Positions 25,191 to 33,524 of a stretch of 63,296 bases of DNA are shown piece by piece. The position numbers and the translations under genes are program-made. Below the pieces are notes generated by a model. That model saw nothing but the letters and a program-made list of their open reading frames with translations. It did not search any database and was not told where the DNA came from. Each line of letters starts with the position of its first letter. Position 1 is the first letter of the stretch. Origin of the DNA: an uncultured Oscillibacter sp. (lineage in GTDB: Bacteria; Bacillota; Clostridia; Oscillospirales; Oscillospiraceae); NCBI GenBank assembly GCA_900770295.1, contig CAAGJQ010000051.1, positions 1 through 63,296 on the forward strand. The letters are read 5' to 3'.

Positions 25191-26479
25191 TCCCGATTTT
25201 AGAGTTTGACAGGCTGTCTCCCGGAGAGATTTTGAACCGGGACATCCGGGCCGAGGAGAACGTCAGCGCTGCGGTGGACGCCGTGCTGGCGGAGGTCCGG
25301 CAGCGGGGCGACGCGGCCCTGAAGGAGTACACCAGGCGATTCGACGGCGTGGAGCTGGAGGACCTCCGGGTCACGGAGGAAGAGATCGAATCGGCCTGGG
25401 CGTCTTTGGACCCGGACTTTATCAGGACCCTGGAGATGGCGGCGGAGAACATCCGGCATTTCCATGAGCGGCAGGTCCACAAGGACTTTGCGCTGACGGA
25501 CAGACCCGGCATTGTCATGGGCCAGCGGTACACGCCTATTGAAAAGGTGGGCATCTGCGTGCCAAGCAGCCCGGTGGCATTTCCCTCCACCATTTTGATG
25601 AACGTCATCCCCGCCAAAATCGCCGGGGTGCGGGACATCGTGCTGGTGACGCCGCCGGATAAAAACGGGCAGATCAGCCCAGCCGCTCTGGCGGCGGCGA
25701 AGATCGCCGGCGCGACAAAGATTTTCAAGGTCGGCGGCGCCCAGGCGGTGGCGGCCCTGGCCTTTGGCACGGAGAGCGTGCCGAAGGTAGATAAGGTGGT
25801 TGGCCCCGGCGGCATCTTCGTGGCAACGGCCAAGCGGAAGGTGTTCGGCCTGGTGGCCATCGACATGATCGCCGGTCCCAGCGAGATTCTGGTGCTGGCG
25901 GACGGCAGGTGCGATGCCGCCTGGGTGGCGGCGGATCTGCTGTCCCAGGCGGAGCACGACGTGCTGGCCTCCGCCGTGCTGGTGACGGACAGCCGGGAAC
26001 TGGCGAAGGCTGTTCAGGCGGAGCTGGAGGTCCAGCTGGCCCAGCTGCCCAGGCAGGAGGTCGCCAGAAAGTCCATCGATGACAACGGCAGGATCATCGT
26101 CACCGACAGTCTGGAGAAAGCGGCGGAGGCGGCCAACCTCATCGCCCCGGAGCATCTGGAGCTGTGCGTGGACGATCCCTTCGCCCTGCTGCCCCGCATC
26201 AAGAACGCCGGCAGTATCTTCCTGGGCCGGAACGCCCCGGAGGCCCTGGGGGACTATTTCGCGGGACCCAACCACACGCTGCCCACCTCCGGCACGGCCC
26301 GGTTTTCCAGCCCCCTCAGTGTGGATGATTTTGTGAAGAAGTCCAGTTTTCTCTATTATGACCGGGAGGCGCTGACAGCGGTGGCGCCCCGTATCGCGGA
26401 CTTTGCCCGGCGGGAGGGCCTGGAGGCCCACGCCCGGTCCGTTACCATCCGCTGCGAATCAGATAAAAAGGAGATATGA
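25187..26479 (+). CDS. hisD: Histidinol dehydrogenase
   Basis: About 430 aa, beginning with GTG in a GTGA overlap with the HisZ-HisG stop and a CGGAGG site upstream. Conserved blocks include CVPSSPVAFPSTILMNVIPA, NAD-binding VGGAQAVAALAFGT, and IDMIAGPSEILVLAD. The zinc/catalytic region is LLSQAEHDVLASAVLV, and GPNHTLPTSGTARFSSPLSV follows near the end. It oxidises L-histidinol to histidine in two NAD-dependent steps, the last reaction of the pathway. Confidence 0.96.
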   Translation: MIPILEFDRLSPGEILNRDIRAEENVSAAVDAVLAEVRQRGDAALKEYTRRFDGVELEDLRVTEEEIESAWASLDPDFIRTLEMAAENIRHFHERQVHKDFALTDRPGIVMGQRYTPIEKVGICVPSSPVAFPSTILMNVIPAKIAGVRDIVLVTPPDKNGQISPAALAAAKIAGATKIFKVGGAQAVAALAFGTESVPKVDKVVGPGGIFVATAKRKVFGLVAIDMIAGPSEILVLADGRCDAAWVAADLLSQAEHDVLASAVLVTDSRELAKAVQAELEVQLAQLPRQEVARKSIDDNGRIIVTDSLEKAAEAANLIAPEHLELCVDDPFALLPRIKNAGSIFLGRNAPEALGDYFAGPNHTLPTSGTARFSSPLSVDDFVKKSSFLYYDREALTAVAPRIADFARREGLEAHARSVTIRCESDKKEI

Positions 26480-26483
26480 CGCA

Positions 26484-27548
26484 ATGAGCCGATTCCTTTC
26501 CAAAGAGGCCGGCCGTCTGGCCCCCTATACCCCCGGCGAGCAGCCCCAGGATCAGCAGTATGTGAAGCTGAACACCAATGAGAGCCCCTTCCCGCCCTCC
26601 CCCAAGGTCCTGAAGGCCCTCTCCCGGGCGGAGATTCTGAAGTTGAACCTGTACTCGGACCCCACCTGCGGCCAGCTGGCGGAGGCCATTGCCAAGCGGT
26701 ACGAACTGCAGCCTGAAAATGTCATCACCGGCAATGGCTCCGACGAGATCCTGGCCTTTGCCTTCCGGGCCTTCTGCGGCGAGGGCAAGGGCCTGGCCTA
26801 CGCCGATATCACCTATGGCTTCTACAAGTCCCAGGTGGCTCTGTTTGGCCTGGACGCCAAGGTCGTCCCCCTGCGGGAGGACTTTACCCTGAACGTGGAT
26901 GACTACATGGATTTCCCCGGCACCATCGTCATAGCCAATCCCAACGCCCCCACCGGCATCCCCGTGCCCCGGACCGACATTCAGCGGCTGCTGGAGGCGG
27001 ACCCGGACCGGGTGGTCATCGTGGACGAGGCCTATGTGGACTTCGGCGCCGAGAGCTGTGTGCCCATGATCTACCGCTATGATAACCTGCTGGTGGTACA
27101 GACCATGTCCAAGAGCCGGTCCCTGGCCGGCGGCCGCGTGGGCTTTGCACTGGGCAGCCCCGAGCTGATTGCCGCCCTGAACCGGGTGAAGTACAGCTTC
27201 AACCCCTACAATGTGAACCGCCTGTCCATCATCGCCGGCGCCGCAGCTGTGGAGGACGAGGCCTATTTCCGGAAGTGCACGGAAGCCATCCGGGGCAACC
27301 GGGAGTGGACGGTCAATGAGCTGGAGAATCTGGGCTTTACAGTCCTGCCCTCGCAGGCGAATTTTATCTTCGCGAAATCTGACAGGATCTCCGGCGGTGA
27401 GCTGTACCGGAGCCTGAAGGAAAACGGCATTCTGGTGCGCTGGTTCGACTCCGACCGCATCCGGGACTATGTCCGCATCACCATCGGCTCCCTGGACCAG
27501 ATGGTGGCACTGGTGGACGAGACCGCCCGGCTGCTGGAAGCCCTGTAA
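26484..27548 (+). CDS. hisC: Histidinol-phosphate aminotransferase
   Basis: A 354-aa PLP enzyme with the HisC N-terminal LNTNESPFPPSPKVLKAL. It also has VITGNGSDEILAFAFRAFC, IVIANPNAPTGIPV and VDEAYVDFG. The cofactor lysine is in TMSKSRSLAGGRVGFALG. It moves an amino group from glutamate to imidazole-acetol phosphate. AAAAGGAG lies before ATG 26484, only four bases after the HisD stop. Confidence 0.95.
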   Translation: MSRFLSKEAGRLAPYTPGEQPQDQQYVKLNTNESPFPPSPKVLKALSRAEILKLNLYSDPTCGQLAEAIAKRYELQPENVITGNGSDEILAFAFRAFCGEGKGLAYADITYGFYKSQVALFGLDAKVVPLREDFTLNVDDYMDFPGTIVIANPNAPTGIPVPRTDIQRLLEADPDRVVIVDEAYVDFGAESCVPMIYRYDNLLVVQTMSKSRSLAGGRVGFALGSPELIAALNRVKYSFNPYNVNRLSIIAGAAAVEDEAYFRKCTEAIRGNREWTVNELENLGFTVLPSQANFIFAKSDRISGGELYRSLKENGILVRWFDSDRIRDYVRITIGSLDQMVALVDETARLLEAL

Positions 27549-27563
27549 AGGAGGGACGGCTGT

Positions 27564-28151
27564 ATGCGTACCGCAAGCGTCAAACGGGACACGCGGGAGA
27601 CCCAGATCCAGCTGGAGCTGAATCTGGACGGCGCCGGCAGGGCCGACATCGCCACCGGCTGCGGCTTTCTGGATCACATGCTGGAGCTCTTTGCCCGCCA
27701 CGGCGACTTTGATTTGGCTGTCAGATGCCACGGGGATACCCAGGTGGACTACCACCACTCTGTGGAGGATATCGGCATCTGCCTGGGCAGGGCCTTTACC
27801 CAGGCTCTGGGAGACAAGCGGGGCATCACCCGTTACGGCCAGTTTCTGCTGCCCATGGACGAGACACTGGTGCTCAGCGCTGTCGATCTTTCCGGCCGGG
27901 ACTATCTGGGTTGGGCGGTAGACCTGCCCACGGCGAAGGTGGGAGACTTTGACACGGAGCTGGCCAAGGAGTTCTGGCTGGGCTTCGTGCGGAACTGCCC
28001 CGCTTCCATCCACATCCGCCAGATGGCGGGCGAAAACACCCACCACATCCTGGAGGCGGTGTTCAAGGGCATGGGCCGGACACTGAAGATGGCGGCGGCT
28101 CTGGACGAGAAGCACCTTGATGAAATCCCGAGTACCAAGGGTACTCTGTAA
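27564..28151 (+). CDS. hisB: Imidazoleglycerol-phosphate dehydratase
   Basis: A 195-aa monofunctional HisB. Its metal-binding signatures are GFLDHMLELFARHGDFDL, DYHHSVEDIGICLG and AGENTHHILEAVFKGMGRTL, which place Mn2+ ions in the active site. It dehydrates imidazole-glycerol phosphate. No phosphatase domain is fused (unlike enterobacterial HisB), which fits the separate PHP phosphatase at the end of the operon. Fifteen bases with an AAAGGAGGG site separate it from HisC. Confidence 0.96.
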   Translation: MRTASVKRDTRETQIQLELNLDGAGRADIATGCGFLDHMLELFARHGDFDLAVRCHGDTQVDYHHSVEDIGICLGRAFTQALGDKRGITRYGQFLLPMDETLVLSAVDLSGRDYLGWAVDLPTAKVGDFDTELAKEFWLGFVRNCPASIHIRQMAGENTHHILEAVFKGMGRTLKMAAALDEKHLDEIPSTKGTL

Positions 28152-28165
28152 AGTGAGTTGATACC

Positions 28166-28777
28166 ATGATCGCAATTGTAGACTATGGCGTGGGCAATCT
28201 GTTCTCCCTGTCCTCCAGCCTGAAGGCGCTGGGGCTGGAGACAGAGATCACCCGGGACGCGGACAAGCTCCGTGCCGCCGACCGCATCATCCTCCCCGGC
28301 GTTGGCGCCTTTGGTGACGCCAGGGCCAAGCTGGACGCCACCGGCCTGGTGCCGGTCATTCAGGCGGAGGCGCAAAAGAAGCCGCTGCTGGGCATCTGTC
28401 TGGGCATGCAGCTGCTGTTCGACCGCAGCTTTGAGTACGGGGAGCACCCCGGTCTGGGACTGGTACCCGGACAGGTGGTGGACCTCCACGGAGAGCTGGA
28501 GGACAAGACCCTGAAGGTACCCCACATGGGCTGGAACAGCCTGCAAATCGTCAGGGACGACCCTCTGTTCAAATATTTCGAGGACGGGGAATACGTCTAC
28601 TATGTCCACAGCTTCTACGCCAGAGACTGCGGGGCCAGCACCCTGGGGACCTCCCGGTACGGCAACGTGGCGGTCACCGGCGCGGTGCGCTGCGGAAATG
28701 TGTACGGCACCCAGTTCCACCCGGAGAAGTCCGGCGACGCGGGCCTGCGGCTGCTGAGGGCGTTTTCCGAGCTGTAA
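28166..28777 (+). CDS. hisH: Imidazole glycerol phosphate synthase, glutaminase subunit
   Basis: A 203-aa class I glutamine amidotransferase. The nucleophile is Cys78 in LLGICLGMQLLFD, and the His/Glu of the triad are in TQFHPEKSGDAGL near the C-terminus. It releases ammonia, which passes to HisF. The HisF gene lies downstream, separated by the flavoprotein gene and hisA. The ATG at 28166 sits 14 bases after HisB. Confidence 0.96.
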   Translation: MIAIVDYGVGNLFSLSSSLKALGLETEITRDADKLRAADRIILPGVGAFGDARAKLDATGLVPVIQAEAQKKPLLGICLGMQLLFDRSFEYGEHPGLGLVPGQVVDLHGELEDKTLKVPHMGWNSLQIVRDDPLFKYFEDGEYVYYVHSFYARDCGASTLGTSRYGNVAVTGAVRCGNVYGTQFHPEKSGDAGLRLLRAFSEL

Positions 28778-28792
28778 GGAGAGGACCTCTGC

Positions 28793-29263
28793 ATGAGAAG
28801 AACGGACCGGGAGGTTACAGATCCCGGAAAGATCAGAGCGGTTATCGACAGCTGCACCTGCTGCAGGCTGGGCCTCTGTGATGATGGAAAAGCCTATATC
28901 GTGCCGCTGAGCTTCGGCTACGCGGAGCGGGATGGCCGGTATGTGTTCTATTTCCACGGCGCTCAGGAGGGCCGGAAACTGGACCTGATCCGGCGGACCG
29001 GCTGGGCCGGGTTTGAGATGGACACCGACTATAAGCTGAACGGGAGTGAAACGGCCTGCGGCTACTCCGTCCGGTTCCGGAGCGTCATCGGCACCGGAAA
29101 GGTCTCCATTGTGGAGGACCCCGCTGAGAAGCGGGAGGGCCTGCGCCTCATCATGCGTCACCTGACGGGGAGGGAGCAGTGGACCTTCGATGAGAGGATG
29201 CTGGCCGCTGCCGCTGTGATCAGGCTGGAGGCGGAAGAGCTCTCCTGCAAGGAACACGCCTGA
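28793..29263 (+). CDS. Pyridoxamine 5'-phosphate oxidase-like flavoprotein (Nim-related)
   Basis: A 156-aa split-barrel FMN-binding protein. It opens MRRTDREVTDPGKIRAVIDS, followed by CRLGLCDDGKAYIVPLSFGY, VFYFHGAQEGRKLDLI and the FMN-contact region GTGKVSIVEDPAEK. This pattern matches the COG3467 group that includes nitroimidazole-resistance (Nim) proteins. It is not a histidine-pathway enzyme, although it lies between hisH and hisA in the same direction with normal spacing (15 and 46 bases). It probably shares the his transcript. Resistance is not claimed; many homologs have no known substrate. Confidence 0.82.
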   Translation: MRRTDREVTDPGKIRAVIDSCTCCRLGLCDDGKAYIVPLSFGYAERDGRYVFYFHGAQEGRKLDLIRRTGWAGFEMDTDYKLNGSETACGYSVRFRSVIGTGKVSIVEDPAEKREGLRLIMRHLTGREQWTFDERMLAAAAVIRLEAEELSCKEHA

Positions 29264-29309
29264 GACGCTGGAACAAGACCGATACAATTTATAAAAAGGA
29301 AGAAGACCT

Positions 29310-30026
29310 ATGCAGATTTTTCCCGCCATCGACCTGCGGGGCGGACAGGTGGTCCGGCTTTACCAGGGCGACTATGACAAAATGACGGTCTACGGGCAGG
29401 ACCCCTGCGCCGTGGCGAGAGACTTTATCGCCGCCGGGGCCAAATACCTCCACGTCGTCGATCTGGACGGCGCCAAGGACGGCACCCTGGCGAACTTTGA
29501 GACCATTGCCGCCATCGCCAGACAGGGCGGATTGTACATCGAGGTGGGCGGCGGCATCCGCACCGAGGACCGCATCGGGCAGTACCTGGACCTGGGCGTG
29601 GGCCGGTGCATTCTGGGCACCGTCGCCGTCAAGGACTTCGCCTTTACCGCCCGGATGGCCCGGAAATACGGCGACCGGATCGCCGTGGGCGTGGACGCGC
29701 GGGACGGATACGTGGCTATCAACGGCTGGAAGGAGCTGTCCTCCGAGCGGGGCGTGGACTTCTGCCGCAGGCTTCTGGACGCGGGCGTCGGCACCGTCAT
29801 CTACACGGACATCAGCCGGGACGGCGCGGAACAGGGCACCAATCTGGACCTGTACCGGGAGCTGGCGGAGATCAGGGGCCTGCACGTCACGGCCTCCGGC
29901 GGCGTCAGCTCTCTGGAGGAGCTGAAGGAACTGCGGGCCATCGGCACCCACGCCGCCATCCTGGGCAAGGCCCTGTACACGGGGCGGCTGGACCTGAAAA
30001 CGGTCATCGAAGCCGTTCAGGACTAA
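29310..30026 (+). CDS. hisA: Phosphoribosylformimino-AICAR-phosphate isomerase
   Basis: A 238-aa (beta/alpha)8-barrel. The N-terminal catalytic Asp is in PAIDLRGGQVVRLYQGDY, the first phosphate site in YIEVGGGIRTEDRI, and the second catalytic Asp in IYTDISRDGAEQG. ASGGVSSLEELKEL is the C-terminal phosphate loop. It carries out the Amadori rearrangement that forms PRFAR. AAAAAGGAAGAAG precedes the ATG. Confidence 0.96.
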   Translation: MQIFPAIDLRGGQVVRLYQGDYDKMTVYGQDPCAVARDFIAAGAKYLHVVDLDGAKDGTLANFETIAAIARQGGLYIEVGGGIRTEDRIGQYLDLGVGRCILGTVAVKDFAFTARMARKYGDRIAVGVDARDGYVAINGWKELSSERGVDFCRRLLDAGVGTVIYTDISRDGAEQGTNLDLYRELAEIRGLHVTASGGVSSLEELKELRAIGTHAAILGKALYTGRLDLKTVIEAVQD

Positions 30027-30059
30027 ATCAATTTCTCATAAAAAAGCGAGGCGATACCC

Positions 30060-30815
30060 ATGCTGGCAAAACGCATCATTCCCTGCCTGGACGTAAAGGA
30101 CGGGCGGGTGGTCAAGGGCACCAACTTTGAAGGACTCCGGGACATGGCGGACCCGGTGGAGATGGCCCACTTCTACAACACCTCCGGCGCGGACGAGCTG
30201 GTGTTTTACGATATCACCGCCTCCGTGGAGGGCCGGAACCTGTTCACGGATATCCTGCGCCGGGTGGCGTCGGAAATTTTCATCCCCCTGACGGTGGGCG
30301 GCGGCATCCGCACCCTGGACGACTTCGACCGGGTGCTCAAGTGCGGCGCCGACAAGGTCAGTGTCAACTCCGGCGCCATCGCCGACCCCAGTATCATCGG
30401 CGCGGCGGCCAAGAAGTACGGCGACCAGTGCGTGGTCCTCAGTATGGACGTAAAGCGGGTGGACGGCCAATTCCGCCTGTTCGCCAAGGGCGGCCGGGAG
30501 GACACCGGCATCGACGCCATGGAGTGGGCCGTCAAGGGCGTGGCGGCGGGCGCCGGGGAGATCGTGCTGAACTCCATCGACACCGACGGCGTGAAAAACG
30601 GCTTTGACCTGGAGATGCTGGATGCCTTGGCCTCCCGGGTCAGCGTGCCCATCATCGCCAGCGGCGGTGCCGGAAATATGGACCACTTTGCCGAGCTGTT
30701 CACCCACCCCGGCATCGACGCGGGGCTGGCGGCTTCCATCTTCCACACGAAGCAGGTGGACATCAAGGAGCTGAAACGCTTCCTGCGCGGCAAGGGCGTG
30801 GAGATGCGCGTATAA
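30060..30815 (+). CDS. hisF: Imidazole glycerol phosphate synthase, cyclase subunit
   Basis: A 251-aa (beta/alpha)8-barrel. It starts LAKRIIPCLDVKDGRVVKG with the catalytic Asp, then PLTVGGGIRTLDDFDRVL, NSIDTDGVKNGFDLEML with the second catalytic Asp, and IIASGGAGNMDHF. It uses ammonia from HisH to close the imidazole ring and release AICAR to purine synthesis. It is clearly HisF rather than HisA from the PCLDV and DTDGVK blocks. Confidence 0.97.
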   Translation: MLAKRIIPCLDVKDGRVVKGTNFEGLRDMADPVEMAHFYNTSGADELVFYDITASVEGRNLFTDILRRVASEIFIPLTVGGGIRTLDDFDRVLKCGADKVSVNSGAIADPSIIGAAAKKYGDQCVVLSMDVKRVDGQFRLFAKGGREDTGIDAMEWAVKGVAAGAGEIVLNSIDTDGVKNGFDLEMLDALASRVSVPIIASGGAGNMDHFAELFTHPGIDAGLAASIFHTKQVDIKELKRFLRGKGVEMRV

Positions 30816-30835
30816 AACAAGGGAGTAAGAAAGAT

Positions 30836-31471
30836 ATGGAACTGAAATTTGATGAAAAGGGACTGATCCCCGCCATCGTGCAGGACCACTACACCAAGGA
30901 GGTCCTGACCCTGGCCTATATGAACGCCGAGAGCCTGGCCATCACCATCGACGAGCGGCGGACCTGTTTCTGGAGCCGCAGCCGCCAGGAGCTGTGGCGC
31001 AAGGGCGAGACCTCCGGCAACGTGCAGCACGTGGTCAGCATCACCGCCGACTGCGACTGCGACGCGCTGGTGGTGGAGGTCATCAAGGATGGCCCCGCCT
31101 GCCACACCGGCAGCGAGAGCTGCTTCTTCAACGAGCTCTACCTCTCCGAGGAGCTGAAGCAGTTCAGCTATGAGGGCCTGTACCACCTGATCGAGGGCCG
31201 CAAGACCAGCCCCAAAGAGGGCAGCTACACCACCTACCTCTTCGAAAAGGGCCTGGATAAGATTTTGAAGAAGGTGGGCGAGGAGTGCACCGAGGTCATC
31301 ATCGGCGCCCGCAAGGAGGACCGGGAGGAGACCATCTATGAAATCGCCGACCTGACCTATCACGTCATGGTCCTGATGGTCCAGATGGGCATTTCTGTGG
31401 AGGATATCACCCGGGAGCTGGAGAAGCGCCATGTGGTGGACCACAAGGTCAAGCAGGAGCGGATGCAATGA
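30836..31471 (+). CDS. hisIE: Bifunctional phosphoribosyl-AMP cyclohydrolase / phosphoribosyl-ATP pyrophosphatase
   Basis: A 211-aa fusion. Residues 1 to about 110 are the zinc cyclohydrolase HisI (LAYMNAESLAITIDERR, FWSRSRQELWRKGETSGN, DCDCDALVVEV, CHTGSESCFF). Residues about 120-211 are the MazG-like pyrophosphatase HisE (GSYTTYLFEKGLDKILKKVG, EECTEVIIGARKEDREE). It catalyses steps 2 and 3 of the pathway. Its stop overlaps the start of the PHP phosphatase gene (ATGA). Confidence 0.96.
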   Translation: MELKFDEKGLIPAIVQDHYTKEVLTLAYMNAESLAITIDERRTCFWSRSRQELWRKGETSGNVQHVVSITADCDCDALVVEVIKDGPACHTGSESCFFNELYLSEELKQFSYEGLYHLIEGRKTSPKEGSYTTYLFEKGLDKILKKVGEECTEVIIGARKEDREETIYEIADLTYHVMVLMVQMGISVEDITRELEKRHVVDHKVKQERMQ

Positions 31472-32292
31472 GCCTGACGCCCTTCGCCTGTTCGGTCCAC
31501 ACCCACTCCACCCTCTGCGACGGCAGTGATACGCCGGAGGCGATGGCCGCGGCGGCGTATGCGGCGGGGGTAAAATACTTCGGCGTCTCCTGCCACAGCC
31601 ACACCCCCATTGACCTGGACGAGGGCTATGTCCTGCCCGCCGACATGACGGCCTACCGCGAGGCGGTGCTGGACCTGCGGGAGAAGTACGCCGGGCGGAT
31701 GGAGGTCCTGCTGGGTCTGGAGTGGGACAGCCAGTCCGATGTTTCGCCGGAGGGCTTTGACTACTGGATCGGCAGCGCCCACTACCAGCGGCAGGGCGGC
31801 AAGCCCTACGCCGCCGACTGGGGTGAGGAGGCCTTTGCCGCCTGCCGGGACGAGGCCTTCGGCGGCGACGCCCTGGCGGTGGCCGAGGGGTATTTCCGGG
31901 AGGTCGGCCGGGTGGCGGCCATGCGGCCCACCATCCTGGGGCATATGGACCTCATCACCAAGCTGAACGCGGGGAACCGCTTCTTTGATGAAACATCCCC
32001 CCGTTACGAAAAGGCGGCCCTGGAGGCGCTTCACGCCGCGGACCCCAAAGCCACGCTGCTGGAGATCAACACCGGCGGCATGGCCCGGGGCTACCGGGAC
32101 GCGCCCTACCCGGCGCTGTTCCTGCTGAAGGAGTGGCGGTCCATGGGCGGGAAGATCATCCTCACTTCGGACAGCCACAGCGCGGATACCATTCTCTACG
32201 GCTACGGCCGGTCCGCAGAGCTGGCGAGGGCGGCGGGGTTTGACACCTCCGTGCTGCTGACTTCGGCGGGAGCGGTGGAGTGTCTGCTGTGA
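31468..32292 (+). CDS. hisK: Histidinol-phosphatase, PHP family (HisK/HisJ type)
   Basis: A 274-aa PHP-domain enzyme. The first metal ligands are in CSVHTHSTLCDGSDTPE, more in VSCHSHTPIDLDEGY, GLEWDS and GSAHYQRQGG. The last ones are in LGHMDLITKLN and ILTSDSHSADTI. It removes the phosphate from histidinol phosphate, a step that monofunctional HisB cannot do, so its place completes the pathway. Its ATG overlaps the hisIE stop. A terminator follows, ending the operon. Confidence 0.92.
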   Translation: MSLTPFACSVHTHSTLCDGSDTPEAMAAAAYAAGVKYFGVSCHSHTPIDLDEGYVLPADMTAYREAVLDLREKYAGRMEVLLGLEWDSQSDVSPEGFDYWIGSAHYQRQGGKPYAADWGEEAFAACRDEAFGGDALAVAEGYFREVGRVAAMRPTILGHMDLITKLNAGNRFFDETSPRYEKAALEALHAADPKATLLEINTGGMARGYRDAPYPALFLLKEWRSMGGKIILTSDSHSADTILYGYGRSAELARAAGFDTSVLLTSAGAVECLL

Positions 32293-32319
32293 CCGGCGTT
32301 TTTCCGGAAACTGTCTAAA

Positions 32320-32350
32320 AAAGGCGCGGCTTTTGCCGCGCCTTTCGGCT
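32320..32350 (+). terminator. Terminator ending the his operon
   Basis: AAAGGCGCGGC (32320-32330) pairs with GCCGCGCCTTT (32335-32345) around TTTT. Confidence 0.85.
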
Positions 32351-32360
32351 TCTTCGTCAC

Positions 32361-32389
32361 TTGAGAAACCGCCGTCCGATTGGTACAAT
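32361..32389 (+). promoter_or_regulatory. Promoter of the HAD phosphatase gene
   Basis: TTGAGA (32361-32366), 17-base spacer, TACAAT (32384-32389), 45 bases before the start codon. Confidence 0.7.
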
Positions 32390-32433
32390 AAAATCAAAAT
32401 GAAAGACTGATCAAATCAAGTGTGAGGTGCTAT

Positions 32434-33087
32434 ATGTATCGTACAGTCATTTTCGATTTGGATGGGACTCTGCTGGACACGATCCAGGACCTGGCGGGCG
32501 CGGGCAACTGGGTCTGCCGGAGAAACGGCTGGCCGGAGCACTCCGTGGAGCGGTTCAAGGCCATGGTGGGCCACGGCATCCCCAATCTGGTCTCCCAGTT
32601 CTCTCCGGAGGGCTGCCAGAGCCCGCTGCTGCTGGCCAACACGCTGGCACAGTTTCAGGAGTACTACGGCGCGCACAACATGGACAAGACCGAGCCCTAT
32701 CCCGGGATTCCGGAGCTGCTGGACCACCTGAAGGCGGCCGGCGTGCAGATGGCTGTCTACTCCAACAAGGCCGATGAGTTCAGCAAGGTGATCGTGGAGC
32801 ACTATTTCCCCGGCATGTTCCAGCTGATCCGGGGCAAGGTGGACGGCGTGCCGGTGAAGCCGGACCCCACCGGTGTCCGGGGCGTCATGCGGGAGCTGGG
32901 CGCCGATCCGGCGGAGACGCTGTTCGTGGGCGACAGCAGCGTGGACATCAGGACCGGCCATAACGCCGGCATGACCACCTGCGGTGTGACCTGGGGCTTC
33001 CGCTCCCGGGAGTCCCTGGTGGAAGCCGGCGCGGAGCGTCTGGCGGATACCGCTGCGGAGCTGGAGAGCGTCATCCTGTCGGACTGA
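32434..33087 (+). CDS. HAD family phosphatase, phosphoglycolate-phosphatase type
   Basis: A 217-aa class-1 HAD hydrolase. Motif I with the Asp nucleophile is VIFDLDGTLLDTIQDL, motif II is in QMAVYSNKADEF, and motif III's lysine lies near VPVKPDPTG. Motif IV is in LFVGDSSVDIRTGHNAGM. The helical cap (about residues 18-80) and the GHGIPNLV segment fit phosphoglycolate phosphatase-like enzymes. These clear 2-phosphoglycolate or other sugar phosphates. ATG 32434 has GAGGTG upstream; a GTG four codons earlier overlaps that site. Confidence 0.88.
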   Translation: MYRTVIFDLDGTLLDTIQDLAGAGNWVCRRNGWPEHSVERFKAMVGHGIPNLVSQFSPEGCQSPLLLANTLAQFQEYYGAHNMDKTEPYPGIPELLDHLKAAGVQMAVYSNKADEFSKVIVEHYFPGMFQLIRGKVDGVPVKPDPTGVRGVMRELGADPAETLFVGDSSVDIRTGHNAGMTTCGVTWGFRSRESLVEAGAERLADTAAELESVILSD

Positions 33088-33100
33088 TTCGAAACAGAGC

Positions 33101-33138
33101 AAAAAAGGGCCTGCCGCGCCAGCGGCAGGCCCTTTTTT
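33101..33138. terminator. Terminator after the HAD phosphatase gene
   Basis: AAAAAAGGGCCTGCCGC pairs with GCGGCAGGCCCTTTTTT around GCCA. It is a very strong symmetric hairpin. Confidence 0.93.
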
Positions 33139-33341
33139 AGTCCCCTCAAACGGAGATGGTGTGTTACGGATGCACTGCAAGCAAAAGAGGCTTGCTGCCT
33201 TCTGGAAAACCGGAAAGTATACGGAAAAACAGCTGTAAACTATAGAATCACAATAAAAACAGCACAAATTGAGGAAGAAATGGGCGGATAGAAAGGTACG
33301 CCACGCTTTGTTACAGTTAAGTTACAAGAGAGCGTAATGAA

Positions 33342-33371
33342 TTGACTTTTCGAAAAACAGTGTGCTATATT
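33342..33371 (+). promoter_or_regulatory. Promoter of the large SLH surface protein
   Basis: TTGACT (33342-33347), 18-base spacer, TATATT (33366-33371). A short AT-rich block lies upstream. It gives a leader of about 145 bases. Confidence 0.7.
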
Positions 33372-33377
33372 CAGAAT

Positions 33378-33524
33378 GCAGAATGAAGTACCGGATGGTC
33401 TGTCCCGGCATAGATACGGGGTCGGCTAGCCACTGTATGTGCGCCGGAAAGGACTGGATGGTCCGACATTCTGACAAAAATGGCGGCTCTTCACCGCCAA
33501 ATCTTAAAAGGAGGAAAACCCACT
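33378..33524 (+). promoter_or_regulatory. Structured 5' leader of the SLH surface protein mRNA
   Basis: A CCGGC...GCCGG stem encloses a loop with a GGCTAGCC palindrome. GGAC...GTCC follows, then a perfect 6-bp hairpin TGGCGG/CCGCCA (33479-33497) just before AAAAGGAGG. GGATGGTC occurs twice (near 33394 and 33456). No terminator lies before the start codon. Such long leaders on S-layer genes often stabilise mRNA; a ligand-sensing role is unproven. Confidence 0.5.
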
